Assembly (NCBI GenBank): GCA_963755335.1
Contig: CAVWJW010000004.1
Span: 62,001 to 126,000 of the forward strand
Direction: 5' to 3'
DNA length: 64,000 bases
Source: UBA10649 sp963755335
Lineage (GTDB): Bacteria; Actinomycetota; Actinomycetes; S36-B12
The notes beneath the pieces are model-generated. The model worked only from the letters and a program-made list of their open reading frames with translations. It had not been told where the DNA came from and searched no databases. A program made the translations under genes and the position numbers. Of the stretch, positions 8,893 through 18,410 are shown one piece after another. How positions within the stretch are numbered: position 1 is the stretch's first letter; every line of letters begins with the position of its first letter.

Positions 8893-10332
8893 GCAGACCC
8901 ATCCGGCACATCGCGTTCGTCCTCGGCATCATGCTCGTCGCCCTGCTCGCCAACATCACCTACATCCAGGTCGTGAAGGCCGGCGACTACCGCGACAAGC
9001 CGGGCAACCAGCGACTCCTGCTCGAGGAGTACAGCCGCGAACGCGGGCCGATCCTCGTCGGGCCGAACCCCGTGGCCCGGTCGAAGGAGACCGGCGACAC
9101 GCTGAAGTACCTGCGGGTGTACTCGAACGGCCCGCTCTTCGCCTCGGTCACCGGCTTCTACTCGCTCGTGTACGGGGCCACTGGCCTCGAGCGCACCGAG
9201 AACCGCATCCTCACCGGGAAGTCGAGCCTGTTCGTCGTCGACCGGGTCGAGCAGCTGTTCGCCGGACGGCAGCCGGTCGGCGGCGCGGTCAGCACCACGA
9301 TCAACGCCCGCGCGCAGACGGGCCGCCTTCGAGGGGCTGGCGGGCAAGAAGGGCGCCGTCGTCGCGATCGAACCGGCGACCGGCCGCATCCTCGCGTCGG
9401 TGCAGTCACCGTCCTTCGACCCCAACCTGCTCTCCAGCCACGACCCCGCTGCGATCCGCACGTACTACGAGAAGCTGCAGTCCGACCCGGCCAAGCCGCT
9501 GCTCAACCGGCCGATCGTCTCGCTCAACCCGCCCGGCTCGACGTTCAAGCTCGTCACGACGGCGGCGGCACTGGCCTCCGGCCGGTTCACGCCCGACTCC
9601 GTCCTGCCGGGCCCGGCGACCTACCAGCTGCCGGACTCCAGCAGGAAGATCCACAACTGGAACGGCCGGGAGTGCGGACCGAACGGGCTGGTGACCCTGC
9701 GCCAGGCACTGGCGATCTCGTGCAACACCGCCTTCGCATGGCTCGGCAACGAGCTCGGCGACGATGCCCTCCGCACGCAGGCCAAGCTGATGGGCTTCGA
9801 CCACAGCTTCCAGATCCCGCTTCGCGCGGCGACGTCGCGATACCCCGAGAGCCCTGACGCGCCGCAGACGGCGATGTCGGCGATCGGGCAGTTCGACGTG
9901 CGCGCCACCGCCCTCCAGATGGCGATGGTGGGCGCGGCCATCGGGAACAACGGCGTGACGATGAAGCCGTACATGGTGCAGGAGGTGCGCGGCCCCGACC
10001 TCGCGATCCTGCAGACGACGCAGCCGGAGCAGTTCGAGACGGCGATGACGTCGCTGAATGCCGCGCAGGAGACCGAGATGATGGTCAACGTCGTCGACAA
10101 CGGCACCGGCAGCAACGCCCAGATCCCCGGGGTGCGGGTGGCCGGCAAGACCGGCACCGCCCAGACCGGGAACGACAATCCCGCGGTCGCCTGGTTCGTG
10201 GCGTTCGCCCCCGCACAGGCGCCCAAGGTCGCCGTCGCCGTCGTGGTGGAGGACGCCGGCGCCGCCGAGGTCAGCGGGAACGCCCTCGCCGCACCGATCG
10301 CCAAGGCCGTCATCGAGGCCGTGCTGCGCTGA
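8889..10332 (+). CDS. pbpA: PbpA, class B penicillin-binding protein (one-base frameshift)
   Basis: The first frame encodes a membrane anchor and the dimerisation domain up to INARAQT. The second encodes the transpeptidase domain with the triad PPGSTFKLV (active Ser), ISCNT and AGKTGTAQTG. They join exactly if one G is removed from the GGG at 9320-9322, giving TINARAQTAAFEGLAGKKGAVV. The product would then be about 480 residues, normal for actinobacterial PbpA. It is the transpeptidase partner of RodA, and its start overlaps rodA (ATGA). An inserted base in an essential gene suggests a sequence error, not decay. Confidence 0.93.
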
Positions 10333-10362
10333 CGCGGCACCGACAACTGAGAGTATGGGGAC

Positions 10363-12160
10363 ATGACGACGGACGAGCCACGCATGCTCGGTGACCGCTA
10401 CGAGATCGGCGAGGTCATCGGCCGCGGCGGCATGGCCGAGGTGCACGAGGGCAAGGACCTTCGTCTCGGCCGCCGCGTCGCCGTGAAGATCCTGCGCCCT
10501 GACCTGGCTCGCGACCCCAGCTTCCAGGCCCGCTTTCGACGCGAGGCCCAGTCCGCCGCCTCCCTGAACCACCCGAACATCGTCGCCGTGTACGACACGG
10601 GCGAGGATTCGCTGACCGAGAACGGCACCACGGTCGTCGTGCCCTACATCGTCATGGAGTTCGTCGACGGGATGACCCTGCGCCAGCTGCTGGCCAGTGG
10701 TCGCCGGCTCCTGCCCGAGCGCGCGCTCGAGATCACCGCCGGCGTGCTGTCCGCGCTCGACTACGCGCACCGGCACGGCATCGTGCACCGCGACATCAAG
10801 CCGGCGAACGTGATGCTCACGCGCACGGGCGACGTCAAGGTCATGGACTTCGGCATCGCCCGAGCCATGAACGATGTCGGTACGACGATGACCGCGGCCT
10901 CCGCCGTGATGGGCACGGCGGCCGTACCTGTCTCCGGAGCAGGCCCGCGGCGAGGTCGTCGACGCGCGCAGCGACCTGTACTCGACCGGGGTCCTGCTGT
11001 ACGAGCTGCTCACCGGCCGGCCGCCGTTCACCGGCGACTCGCCCGTCTCCATCGCGTACCAGCACGTGAGCGAGATGCCGCTGCCCGCCTCGCAGGTCGA
11101 CGAGGGCGTGTCGCCTGAGGTCGACGCCGTCGTGCTGCACTCCCTCAACAAGCGCGCCGACGATCGCTACCAGACGGCGGCCGAGTTCCGCGCCGACGTC
11201 GAGCGGGCGATCGCCGGAGCGCCGGTCACTGCTGCCGTGCCCGCGATCACCGTCGACCGCACGCAGATGATGCCGGCCGTCGAGGCGCAGAGCGCGGTCC
11301 GCTACGAGCCCATGTACGACACCGGGCGACCGCGTCGTCGCCGCGGCGTCGGGTTCTGGGCGCTGAGCCTGGTCGGCATCGCTGCCGCCGTGATCGGCGC
11401 GCTGCTGATCGGCCGGTTCGTGTTCGGCGGGTCGTCCGTCACGCAGGTGCAGGTCCCTAATCTCGACGGCCTGACCGTCGAGGCCGCCACCTCGACGCTC
11501 CAGCAGTACGACCTGCGCCTGGGTGCCCAGACTCCCGCGACGTCGGATCGCCCCCAGGGCACCGTGATCGCCCAGCAGCCGGCGGCCGGCGAGAACATCG
11601 AGCAGGGCCAGTCGGTGAACATCACGATCAGCAGCGGGCTCGAGCAGGCGACGGTCCCCCAGCTGGTGGCCCTGACCTCCGTCGACGCCGCACGCATCGC
11701 CCTCCAGGACGCGAGTCTGACCCTCGGCGCAGTCAAGGAGAAGAACTCCCAGCAGCCACCGGGCTACGTGCTGAGCCAGGATCCCGCTGAGGGCACGCAA
11801 GTCGACGCCGGCTCGAAGGTCAACATCACCGTCTCCTCCGGGCTGGTGAAGGTGCCCAAGGTGACCGGGTCAAGTCAGGCGCAGGCGCGCAGCGACCTCG
11901 CGCAGGCCGGCTTCGACGTGCAGGTGGTCGAACTGGAGGACGGATCCGTGTCCGCCGGCACCGTCCTCGCACAGTCACCGCAGGCTGGCGAGCTGCTGGC
12001 CCAAGGGTCGGTCGTCACCATCACGGTCGCGACGGCGCCGCCGCCGCAGCCCACCTTCGCGCCCCAGCCGACGACGGCGCCGAGCCCGTCGCCGTCCCCG
12101 GTGCCCACGGGCAGTGACGTCTTCGTGCCGTCCGTGCCCGCGTCCGTGCCGGCGGCTTAG
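10363..12160 (+). CDS. pknB: PknB, PASTA-domain Ser/Thr kinase (one-base frameshift)
   Basis: The kinase domain has GRGGMAEV (P loop), VAVKIL, HRDIKPANVM and MDFGIA; the activation loop contains TTMTAASAVMGT. One extra G at about 10924 breaks the frame between MGTAA and YLSPEQARGE. The second frame continues the kinase C lobe, a basic juxtamembrane region, one membrane helix (about residues 328-353) and three PASTA repeats, ending in a Pro/Ser-rich tail. The repaired length is about 598 residues. PknB senses muropeptides or lipid II and phosphorylates FHA proteins, CwlM and the MurJ-associated pseudokinase. No separate pknA follows, unlike in mycobacteria. It overlaps the convergent pabA stop by four bases. 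Confidence 0.95.
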
Positions 12161-12774
12161 CCGACCACGGGGGCCAGGCCACCGGAGCGCTCGACCGCGC
12201 CCGGATCGCCGCAGGCGACCAGCCAGTTCGCCAGCATGCGGTGGCCGCCTTCGGTGAGCACCGACTCCGGGTGGAACTGAACACCCTCGACAGCAAGTTC
12301 GCGGTGGCGAAGCGCCATGATCACGCCCGATGCCGTCGTGCCCGTGACCTCGAGGACCTCGGGGACGGTGGCCGGGTCGACCGACAGCGAGTGATACCGC
12401 GTGGCCAGGAACGGATCGGGCAGACCGGCAAGCACGCCGATGTCCTGGTGGAAGACCTCCGACGTCTTGCCGTGCAGCAGTTCGGGCGCTCTGTCGACGG
12501 TCGCGCCGTACGCGGCCGCGATCGCCTGATGGCCCAGGCAGACACCGAAGATCGGCACGTCTCCCGCGCACTCGCGGACGATGTCCATGCAGACGCCGGC
12601 GTCCTCCGGGGTTCCTGGTCCGGGCGAGAGCAGCACGCCGTCGAACTCGCGCGCCTCGGCAGGAGTCACGGCATCGTTGCGCCGCACCACCACGTCAGCG
12701 CCGAGCTGCGCGAGGTACTGCACGAGGTTGAAGACGAAGGAGTCGTAGTTGTCGACGACGAGGATCCTGACCAC
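12157..12774 (-). CDS. pabA: Glutamine amidotransferase of anthranilate/aminodeoxychorismate synthase
   Basis: The 205-residue protein is a class I glutamine amidotransferase with VDNYDSFVFNLVQYL at the start, LSPGPGTPEDAG, the nucleophile in GVCLGHQAI and the His/Glu pair in VQFHPES. It supplies ammonia to TrpE or PabB. No synthase subunit is adjacent, and in mycobacteria the gene at this place is called trpG. Sequence alone does not separate a PabA role from a TrpG role; in many actinobacteria one protein serves both pathways. Confidence 0.9.
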   Translation of the reverse strand: MVRILVVDNYDSFVFNLVQYLAQLGADVVVRRNDAVTPAEAREFDGVLLSPGPGTPEDAGVCMDIVRECAGDVPIFGVCLGHQAIAAAYGATVDRAPELLHGKTSEVFHQDIGVLAGLPDPFLATRYHSLSVDPATVPEVLEVTGTTASGVIMALRHRELAVEGVQFHPESVLTEGGHRMLANWLVACGDPGAVERSGGLAPVVG

Positions 12775-12906
12775 GGGCTCATTGTGGCGACAGGCTGGGC
12801 GTCGGCGCCACGGCAGGGTCGCCTGCGGGAAGGCCGCCCACGGTAACCGCGGCCCGCAGGTGTGGCAGGCTGTAGCCCTGACCGATCTGCTTATGGGAGG
12901 ACCACC

Positions 12907-13173
12907 GTGCCTGAATCCAAGGGCCGCAAGAAGGACGTCTACACGCCCCCTCCCACCGGCAAGGGTGAGCGCAAGGTCGCTCGCCTCGGCTCGCCGAGCT
13001 GGCTGGCCCCGACGATGGTCGCCCTGTTCGTCATCGGCCTGACCTACATCGTCATCTACTACATCGCGGGTTCGCAGATCCCGGTGATGAAGGACCTCAG
13101 CCCGATCGTCAACGTGGGCATCGGCTTCGCCTTCATCGCCGGCGGCTTCGTCCTGTCGACCCGCTGGCGCTGA
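12907..13173 (+). CDS. crgA: CrgA, cell division inhibitor/septation protein
   Basis: This 88-residue protein begins MPESKGRKKDVYTPPP, the conserved CrgA N terminus, and has two membrane helices (about 32-54 and 65-84). CrgA interacts with FtsZ and septal PBPs and helps time septum formation. The GTG at 12907 is preferred over the ATG at 12862 because GGGAGG lies just upstream and the family starts with this motif. Confidence 0.95.
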   Translation: MPESKGRKKDVYTPPPTGKGERKVARLGSPSWLAPTMVALFVIGLTYIVIYYIAGSQIPVMKDLSPIVNVGIGFAFIAGGFVLSTRWR

Positions 13174-13191
13174 CTTACAGCGGTGTCATTC

Positions 13192-13221
13192 ATCCCCAGC
13201 TGGGGATAAGCCTGTGGATAA
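13192..13221. promoter_or_regulatory. DnaA box pair and palindrome outside oriC
   Basis: Between crgA and the thiolase gene lies TGTGGATAA (13213-13221), the exact reverse complement of the consensus DnaA box TTATCCACA. Twelve bases before it is TGGGGATAA (13201-13209), with one mismatch in the same orientation. The second box also forms half of a perfect 16-bp palindrome, ATCCCCAGCTGGGGAT (13192-13207), which could act as a terminator for the two convergent genes. Confidence 0.55.
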
Positions 13222-13232
13222 CCAGGTCGCCC

Positions 13233-14393
13233 TCACAGCAGCTCGAGGATGGTGGCGTTCGCCATGCCGCCGCCCTCGCACATCGTCTGCAGGCCGTACC
13301 GCGCGCCACTGCGACGCATCTGATGCAGCAGGGTCGTCATCAGGCGCGCCCCTGACCCCCCGAGCGGGTGCCCCAGCGCGATCGCGCCACCGTTGACGTT
13401 CGTGCGCTGCGGGTCGGCGCCAGTCTCCGCGTACCAGGCGGCCAGCACCGAGGCGAACGCCTCATTGACCTCGAACGCGCCGATGTCGTCGATCCGCAGC
13501 CCGGCCTTGGCGAGCACGCGCGCGGTCGCCGGGATGGGGCCGGTAAGCATGATGATGGGATCGACCCCGGCCATCGCCACGGTGTGGACCCGCGCGAGCG
13601 GAGTCACGCCGAGTTCGGCCGCCTTGGCCGAGCTCATGACCAGGACGGCGGCCGAGCCGTCGGAGATCTGCGAGGCGTTGCCGGCGGTCACCACGCCGTC
13701 GGCCTTGAACGGCGTTGACAGTCCGGCAAGCGACTCGACCGTGGTGTCCGGACGGATGCCCTGATCGTCGACGACGTCGCCGAACTCGGTGGGGACAGCC
13801 ACGATCTCGTCGGCGAACAGGCCGTCCTTCTGCGCCCGCGCCGCGCGCTGGTGCGACGCGGCGGCGATCTCGTCCAGCTGCTGACGGGAGAAGCCCCACC
13901 GCTCGGCGATCATCTCGGCGCTGATGCCCTGGTTCACCAGTCGGTTGTCGTACCGCGCCAGCATCTGCGCACTGAAGGGCCCCTCACCGCCGACCATGTT
14001 GGAGAACATCGGCACCCGCGACATCGATTCGACACCACCGGCGATGACGACGTCGCTGTGGCCGGCGATGACGCTGGCGGCGGCGAAGGTCACCGCCTGC
14101 TGGCTGGAGCCGCACTGCCGGTCGATCGACACGGCGGTGACGTCCTCGGGGAATCCCGCGGCGAGCACCGCGTTGCGTCCGACGTTGACCGACTGCTCTC
14201 CCACCTGGGACACGCACCCCCAGATCACGTCGTCGACCACGGCCGGATCGACACCGGCGCGGGCGGTCACCTCGCGCAGGACGATCGCGGAAAGGTCCAC
14301 GGGGTGGATGCCGCTGAGCACGCCCTTCTGCGGCTTGCCGACCCCGACGGCGGTGCGAACGGCGGAGACGATGACGGCATCGTTGGCGGACAT
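13233..14393 (-). CDS. Acetyl-CoA C-acyltransferase (thiolase)
   Basis: The 386-residue protein is a thiolase II family member. The acyl-accepting Cys is in DRQCGSSQQAV (about residue 93), the His in GHPLGGSGAR and the second Cys in CEGGGMAN. It cleaves 3-ketoacyl-CoA in beta-oxidation or condenses acetyl-CoA; the chain-length preference is not visible. No other beta-oxidation gene is adjacent. It lies 33 bp downstream of the rhomboid gene on the same strand. Confidence 0.93.
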   Translation of the reverse strand: MSANDAVIVSAVRTAVGVGKPQKGVLSGIHPVDLSAIVLREVTARAGVDPAVVDDVIWGCVSQVGEQSVNVGRNAVLAAGFPEDVTAVSIDRQCGSSQQAVTFAAASVIAGHSDVVIAGGVESMSRVPMFSNMVGGEGPFSAQMLARYDNRLVNQGISAEMIAERWGFSRQQLDEIAAASHQRAARAQKDGLFADEIVAVPTEFGDVVDDQGIRPDTTVESLAGLSTPFKADGVVTAGNASQISDGSAAVLVMSSAKAAELGVTPLARVHTVAMAGVDPIIMLTGPIPATARVLAKAGLRIDDIGAFEVNEAFASVLAAWYAETGADPQRTNVNGGAIALGHPLGGSGARLMTTLLHQMRRSGARYGLQTMCEGGGMANATILELL

Positions 14394-14426
14394 GGGCCCT
14401 CCGATCGGTTGGCGTATGCCTTCAGG

Positions 14427-15284
14427 CTAAGTCGAGAAGCCCGAGGATTGCGCAAGGAAGTCCAGGATCGCCTGGGTTCGCCACATCGTCAGGAGGACGA
14501 GCACCACGACAACGGCGCCGATGCCGAGCACCTGCACCACCATCCGATGCTTCGGTGCGGGGAACACGAAGATGGCGGCGACGATGGCGCCGGTGATCAG
14601 GCCGCCGAGGTGGGCACGCCAGTCCACCCCGGGCGAGATGAAGCCGATGACCACGTTGATCCCCAGGAGCACGAGCACCTGGGTCACGTCATAGCGCAGG
14701 CGGCGACCGGCGACCACGAGAGCGCCCATGAGTCCGAAGATCGCGCCACTGGCGCCCACCGACACGGTGTTCATGTCCGAGATCAGGTACGACGCCACCC
14801 CGCCACCGACGGCCGCAAGGACGTACAGGATCAAGTAGCGCGAGTGGCCGAGGATCCGCTCGAGTGTCGGACCGAGGGCGTACAGCACGTACATGTTGAA
14901 GATGATGTGCAGCCAGGATCCGTGCAGGAAGGCGGCGCTGCCGAGGCGCCACCACTCGCCGTTGCCGGCGATCCCGATCGGCCACATGCCGAGGTTGCCG
15001 GCCACCTTGTTCACGCCGCCGACCACCTGCGCGAGGTAGACCGCGACGTTGATGCCGATCAGGGAGTACGTCACGAGCGGGCGCTCGATGAGTCGCGCGC
15101 CCGCCACCGTCGTCGGCTGGCGTCGTTGGGCCGTCGCCGAGGCCACGCACTCCGGGCACTGGAAGCCCACCGGCGCCGGGATCATGCACTCCGAGCAGAT
15201 GGGTCGCCCGCACCGAGTGCACCGCACGCCGGTGGGCACGTTCGGATGCCGATAGCAGGGCGACACCACCTGCGGGCTGGTCAC
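14427..15284 (-). CDS. Rhomboid intramembrane serine protease with N-terminal zinc module
   Basis: The GTG at 15284 gives a 285-residue protein. It opens with a Cys/His-rich segment (CYRHPN, CTRCGRPIC, CPEC) resembling a B-box or zinc ribbon, then a six-helix rhomboid core. The catalytic Ser lies in VGASGAIFG and the His in DWRAHLGG; WRLGSAAFLHGSWLHIIFNM carries the conserved HxxxN element. The enzyme cuts membrane protein segments; substrates are unknown. The gene follows ppiA by 19 bp. Confidence 0.92.
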   Translation of the reverse strand: MTSPQVVSPCYRHPNVPTGVRCTRCGRPICSECMIPAPVGFQCPECVASATAQRRQPTTVAGARLIERPLVTYSLIGINVAVYLAQVVGGVNKVAGNLGMWPIGIAGNGEWWRLGSAAFLHGSWLHIIFNMYVLYALGPTLERILGHSRYLILYVLAAVGGGVASYLISDMNTVSVGASGAIFGLMGALVVAGRRLRYDVTQVLVLLGINVVIGFISPGVDWRAHLGGLITGAIVAAIFVFPAPKHRMVVQVLGIGAVVVVLVLLTMWRTQAILDFLAQSSGFST

Positions 15285-15303
15285 GTCCGTGGCGTCCCGA
15301 TGG

Positions 15304-15822
15304 TCAGTCGCGGGTGATGGTGATCGAGCTGATGACGACGTCGGTCGACGGACGGTCGGCGCGACCGGTGGGCACGGCGGCGATCGCATCGACGACGTCG
15401 CGCGACTCCTGGTCGGCCACCTCACCGAAGATGCTGTGCTTCATGTTCAGCCACGGCGTCGCCGCCACGGTGATGAAGAACTGCGAGCCATTGGTGTTGG
15501 GGCCCGCGTTGGCCATCGCCAGGATGTAGGGCTTGCTGAACACGAGCTCGCCGTTGAACTCGTCGTTGAAGCTGTAGCCGGGGCCGCCGGTGCCGGTGCC
15601 CAGCGGGTCGCCGCCCTGGATCATGAAGCCGGGGATCACGCGGTGGAACACGGTGCCGTCGTAGAGCGGCGCGGTGGACTTGGCGCGCACCCGCGGGTCG
15701 GTCCACTCCTGGTTGCCCTCGGCGAGGCCGGTGAAGTTGCGCACCGTCTTGGGTGCCTGGTCCGGGAACAGCGTGATGCGGATGTCGCCCAGGGATGTGT
15801 GAACCGTCGCAGTCGTCGTCAT
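15304..15822 (-). CDS. ppiA: Cyclophilin-type peptidyl-prolyl isomerase
   Basis: This 172-residue cytoplasmic cyclophilin (no signal peptide) has FHRVIPGFMIQGGDP, NGSQFFITV and the cyclosporin-contact Trp in TPWLNMKHSIFGEV. It catalyses cis-trans isomerisation of X-Pro bonds. A ppiA gene between gyrA and crgA is a conserved feature of actinobacterial origins. Confidence 0.95.
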   Translation of the reverse strand: MTTTATVHTSLGDIRITLFPDQAPKTVRNFTGLAEGNQEWTDPRVRAKSTAPLYDGTVFHRVIPGFMIQGGDPLGTGTGGPGYSFNDEFNGELVFSKPYILAMANAGPNTNGSQFFITVAATPWLNMKHSIFGEVADQESRDVVDAIAAVPTGRADRPSTDVVISSITITRD

Positions 15823-15885
15823 GCGCTGATCCTTTCACGGACCGGGTCGGCCGCTTGACCGCGCCCGTCGCCAACGGCTGCGCCG

Positions 15886-17058
15886 TCAGGAGACCCAGTA
15901 CGCGTTGATGTACGTGGCCACGCTGACGAGCATGACGGGAGCGAAGACCGAGACGAGCAGGACCCGGAAGACCGCACTGCGGGTCATCCACACGCCCAGG
16001 AGGATCCAGATCGGGAAGAGCACGATCGACGAGCGCGGAACCGACTGGAACACCGTGCTGGTGGCCAGCGAGGCCACCGTCAGGAGGACGAAGGTGGCCT
16101 CCCCCCACCAGCGCTTGATCAGGAGCACGAGGGCGAAGGCGATCAGCAGCACCACGTAGAGGATCTCGAAGCGGTACTGCACGGCCCACGGGGCGGCCAC
16201 TCCGTAGTTCCATGCCCAGTCCCACTCCGTCTGCCAGCTGTGGATGGGGTTGCTCAGGTGCCGCGACCAGCCCTGCCCTTGCGCCCAGAACCAGATCGTC
16301 CAGCTGCCGGAAAGCACGCGATAGATGCCGAAGACGGCCGCGACCCCGACGAACGGCAGGACGAGGGCCGGCGACTGGCGCCAGTCCCGGTTCTTGCTGG
16401 TGAGGAACAGCACGATGAGCGCGACGCCGAGGAAGGCGCCGTTGATCCGCACGAAGGCCGCGAGCATCGCCATCGATCCTGCGAAGACCCACCAGCCCCG
16501 CTTGGCCGCGTACCAGCACCAGAAGGCGAACGCACAGAAGAGGGCCTCCGAATAGGGCGCGGCGAGGTACACCGCCACCGGTGCGAGCGCCCATGCGAGG
16601 ACGCCCAGCTCACGACGACCGCCGGCCAGCTCGGTGAGCCGGCCCAGGGCGATGGCCGCCATCAGGCCGGCCAGGAAGGCGACGATGAGCCCGGAGATCG
16701 TCAGGCTGAGCCCGGTGAGGTGCACGAGCCGGACGAGCAGCGGGAAGCCGGGGAAGAACGCGTAGTTGGTCTCGTCGCCGGGTGCCCCGTAGCCGAACTC
16801 GTTGATGGCCTTGAACCGGTCCGCGTCCCAGCGGTTCCACATGTCGGCGAACGAGGTGGGCGGCCCCGAGGCAACCCCGTCGCCCTGCAGCACGTCCGGC
16901 CCGGTGGCGAATGCCCACGTCGCGAACCAGGCGGCGATGTACACGCTGATCCGGGTGGCGAACCACACGACGGCTGAGGGGAGGTCAGGCCAGGTCCGGA
17001 TGCGGTCCGCCAGGCCGGTAGTGGTCGGCCCGTTCGGCTGCTCGGTGTCGACGGCCAC
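15886..17058 (-). CDS. Membrane mannosyltransferase family protein (copy 1)
   Basis: The 390-residue polytopic protein carries MWNRWDADRFKAINEFGYG after the first membrane helix, resembling the acidic first-loop motif of the PIG-V/GPI mannosyltransferase-like (GT-C) superfamily. RWWGEATFVLL and SVPRSSIVLFPIWILLG are further conserved blocks. GT-C enzymes use polyprenyl-phosphate sugars outside the membrane; mannose as donor is inferred from family naming. It is a paralogue of the next gene, in tandem and separated by 52 bp. Confidence 0.8.
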   Translation of the reverse strand: MAVDTEQPNGPTTTGLADRIRTWPDLPSAVVWFATRISVYIAAWFATWAFATGPDVLQGDGVASGPPTSFADMWNRWDADRFKAINEFGYGAPGDETNYAFFPGFPLLVRLVHLTGLSLTISGLIVAFLAGLMAAIALGRLTELAGGRRELGVLAWALAPVAVYLAAPYSEALFCAFAFWCWYAAKRGWWVFAGSMAMLAAFVRINGAFLGVALIVLFLTSKNRDWRQSPALVLPFVGVAAVFGIYRVLSGSWTIWFWAQGQGWSRHLSNPIHSWQTEWDWAWNYGVAAPWAVQYRFEILYVVLLIAFALVLLIKRWWGEATFVLLTVASLATSTVFQSVPRSSIVLFPIWILLGVWMTRSAVFRVLLVSVFAPVMLVSVATYINAYWVS

Positions 17059-17110
17059 GCTGGCACGCTACACAACCGGCCTGCCGATTCACGACAAAGC
17101 GGTCAGCTGA

Positions 17111-18289
17111 TCAGGCGATCCACTGTCCCTGGACGAAGCCGATCACCGCCACGAACATGAGTGGCGTCGCGATCGCGACGTACGACCACGCCACGACCCG
17201 CCGACGCGACATCCACAGCCCCAGCAGCATCCAGATCGGGAAGAGCACGACCGTCGACCGGGGTACCGAGTAGTAGAGGGTGCTCGTGCCCAACGACACG
17301 CAGGTGAGCAGGACGTAGGTCGCCTCGCCCCACCAGCGTTTGACCAGCAGGACGATCGCCACGGCGACGAGACAGGCCATGGCGAGGATCTCGATCCGGT
17401 ACTGGACGGCGAACGACGCCGCCACTCCGTTCGTCCAGCCGTTGCGGTAGGTCGCCAGGAAGGCGTCGACGGGAGACGAGAGGTGACGGTCCCACCCGGC
17501 CGACTCGGCGTCGAACCAGGTGAGCCAGCTGCCGGTAAGCGAGCGGTAGTACGCCATCCAGGCGGCGGTCGCCACCCATGGCAGCAGGAGCGCAGGAGAT
17601 TGCCTCCAGTCGCGTCGAGGTGACGTCAGAAAGGCAACGACGAGCGCGAGGGCGAGGAAGAGCGCGTTGACGCGGACCCAGGCGGCGGCGGAGACGAGCA
17701 GCGCGGCGAGCACCCACTGACCTCGCCGGGCCAGCACCCACGACCAGAAGGCGAACGCGCAGAACAGGGCTTCGGTGTACGGCACGGTGAGGAAGACCGC
17801 GACGGGCGCCAGGACCCAGGCGAGCACCCCCCACTCCGCGCGCCCGCCCACGTCAGCGGTGAGCCGCCCGAGAGCGATCGCAGCGACGGCGCCGGCGACC
17901 AACGAAGTGAGCAGGCCGGCCAGCGTCGGATTGACGCCCCAGTCGCCGAGCAGGTGGAGCAGGGCCGGGAGTCCTGGCAGGAAGGCGAAGTTGTTCTCGT
18001 GGCCCGCAGCCCCATACCCGCCAGCGGAGATGCTCTGGTACCACTCGACATCCCAGCGATTCCAGATGTCCACGAAGGACTGCTGCGGGCCGGTCTGCTC
18101 CCCTGTGCCGATGAACACACCGACGGGGCTGGCGAACACCCAGCTGGCGTAGAAGGCCGCGATGAACACGCTGACGCGCGAGGCGACCCAGATGCCCAAC
18201 GACCTCAGGTCGGCGCCGTTATCGGGCTCCGGTGTCGTGCGTACTTCTGCCTCGACCGTCCGGTCGGACAGCCTCGAGATGACAGCCAT
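17111..18289 (-). CDS. Membrane mannosyltransferase family protein (copy 2)
   Basis: The 392-residue paralogue of the preceding entry shares IWNRWDVEWYQSISAGGYG, PYTEALFCAFAFWSWVLARRG, RDWRQSPAL, RWWGEATYVLL and VPRSTVVLFPIWMLLGLWM. It is clearly a tandem duplicate that has diverged. Both probably glycosylate envelope glycans or proteins. The start is the ATG at 18289. A strong hairpin upstream separates it from the padR gene. Confidence 0.8.
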   Translation of the reverse strand: MAVISRLSDRTVEAEVRTTPEPDNGADLRSLGIWVASRVSVFIAAFYASWVFASPVGVFIGTGEQTGPQQSFVDIWNRWDVEWYQSISAGGYGAAGHENNFAFLPGLPALLHLLGDWGVNPTLAGLLTSLVAGAVAAIALGRLTADVGGRAEWGVLAWVLAPVAVFLTVPYTEALFCAFAFWSWVLARRGQWVLAALLVSAAAWVRVNALFLALALVVAFLTSPRRDWRQSPALLLPWVATAAWMAYYRSLTGSWLTWFDAESAGWDRHLSSPVDAFLATYRNGWTNGVAASFAVQYRIEILAMACLVAVAIVLLVKRWWGEATYVLLTCVSLGTSTLYYSVPRSTVVLFPIWMLLGLWMSRRRVVAWSYVAIATPLMFVAVIGFVQGQWIA

Positions 18290-18351
18290 GCGGAACTCCC
18301 CCGTGCGGCCCCAGCACGTCCGACGCTACCGAACCGGACGGGGAAACGACA

Positions 18352-18392
18352 GACCGCCGCCGGTGGGACATGGAGTCCTGCCGGCGGCGGTC
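18352..18392 (-). terminator. Terminator hairpin after padR
   Basis: A perfect 12-bp GC-rich inverted repeat (GACCGCCGCCGG ... CCGGCGGCGGTC) with a 17-base loop begins 18 bases beyond the padR stop. In the leftward direction it is followed by TGTCGTTT, a weak U tract. It should insulate the mannosyltransferases from padR. Confidence 0.7.
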
Positions 18393-18410
18393 GTGGTGGG
18401 GAAGTCGGTG

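Noticed and set aside
9315..10930. Programmed ribosomal frameshifting in pbpA and pknB
   Set aside because: No slippery heptamer or downstream pseudoknot is apparent, and unrelated genes across the window share the same kind of single extra base.
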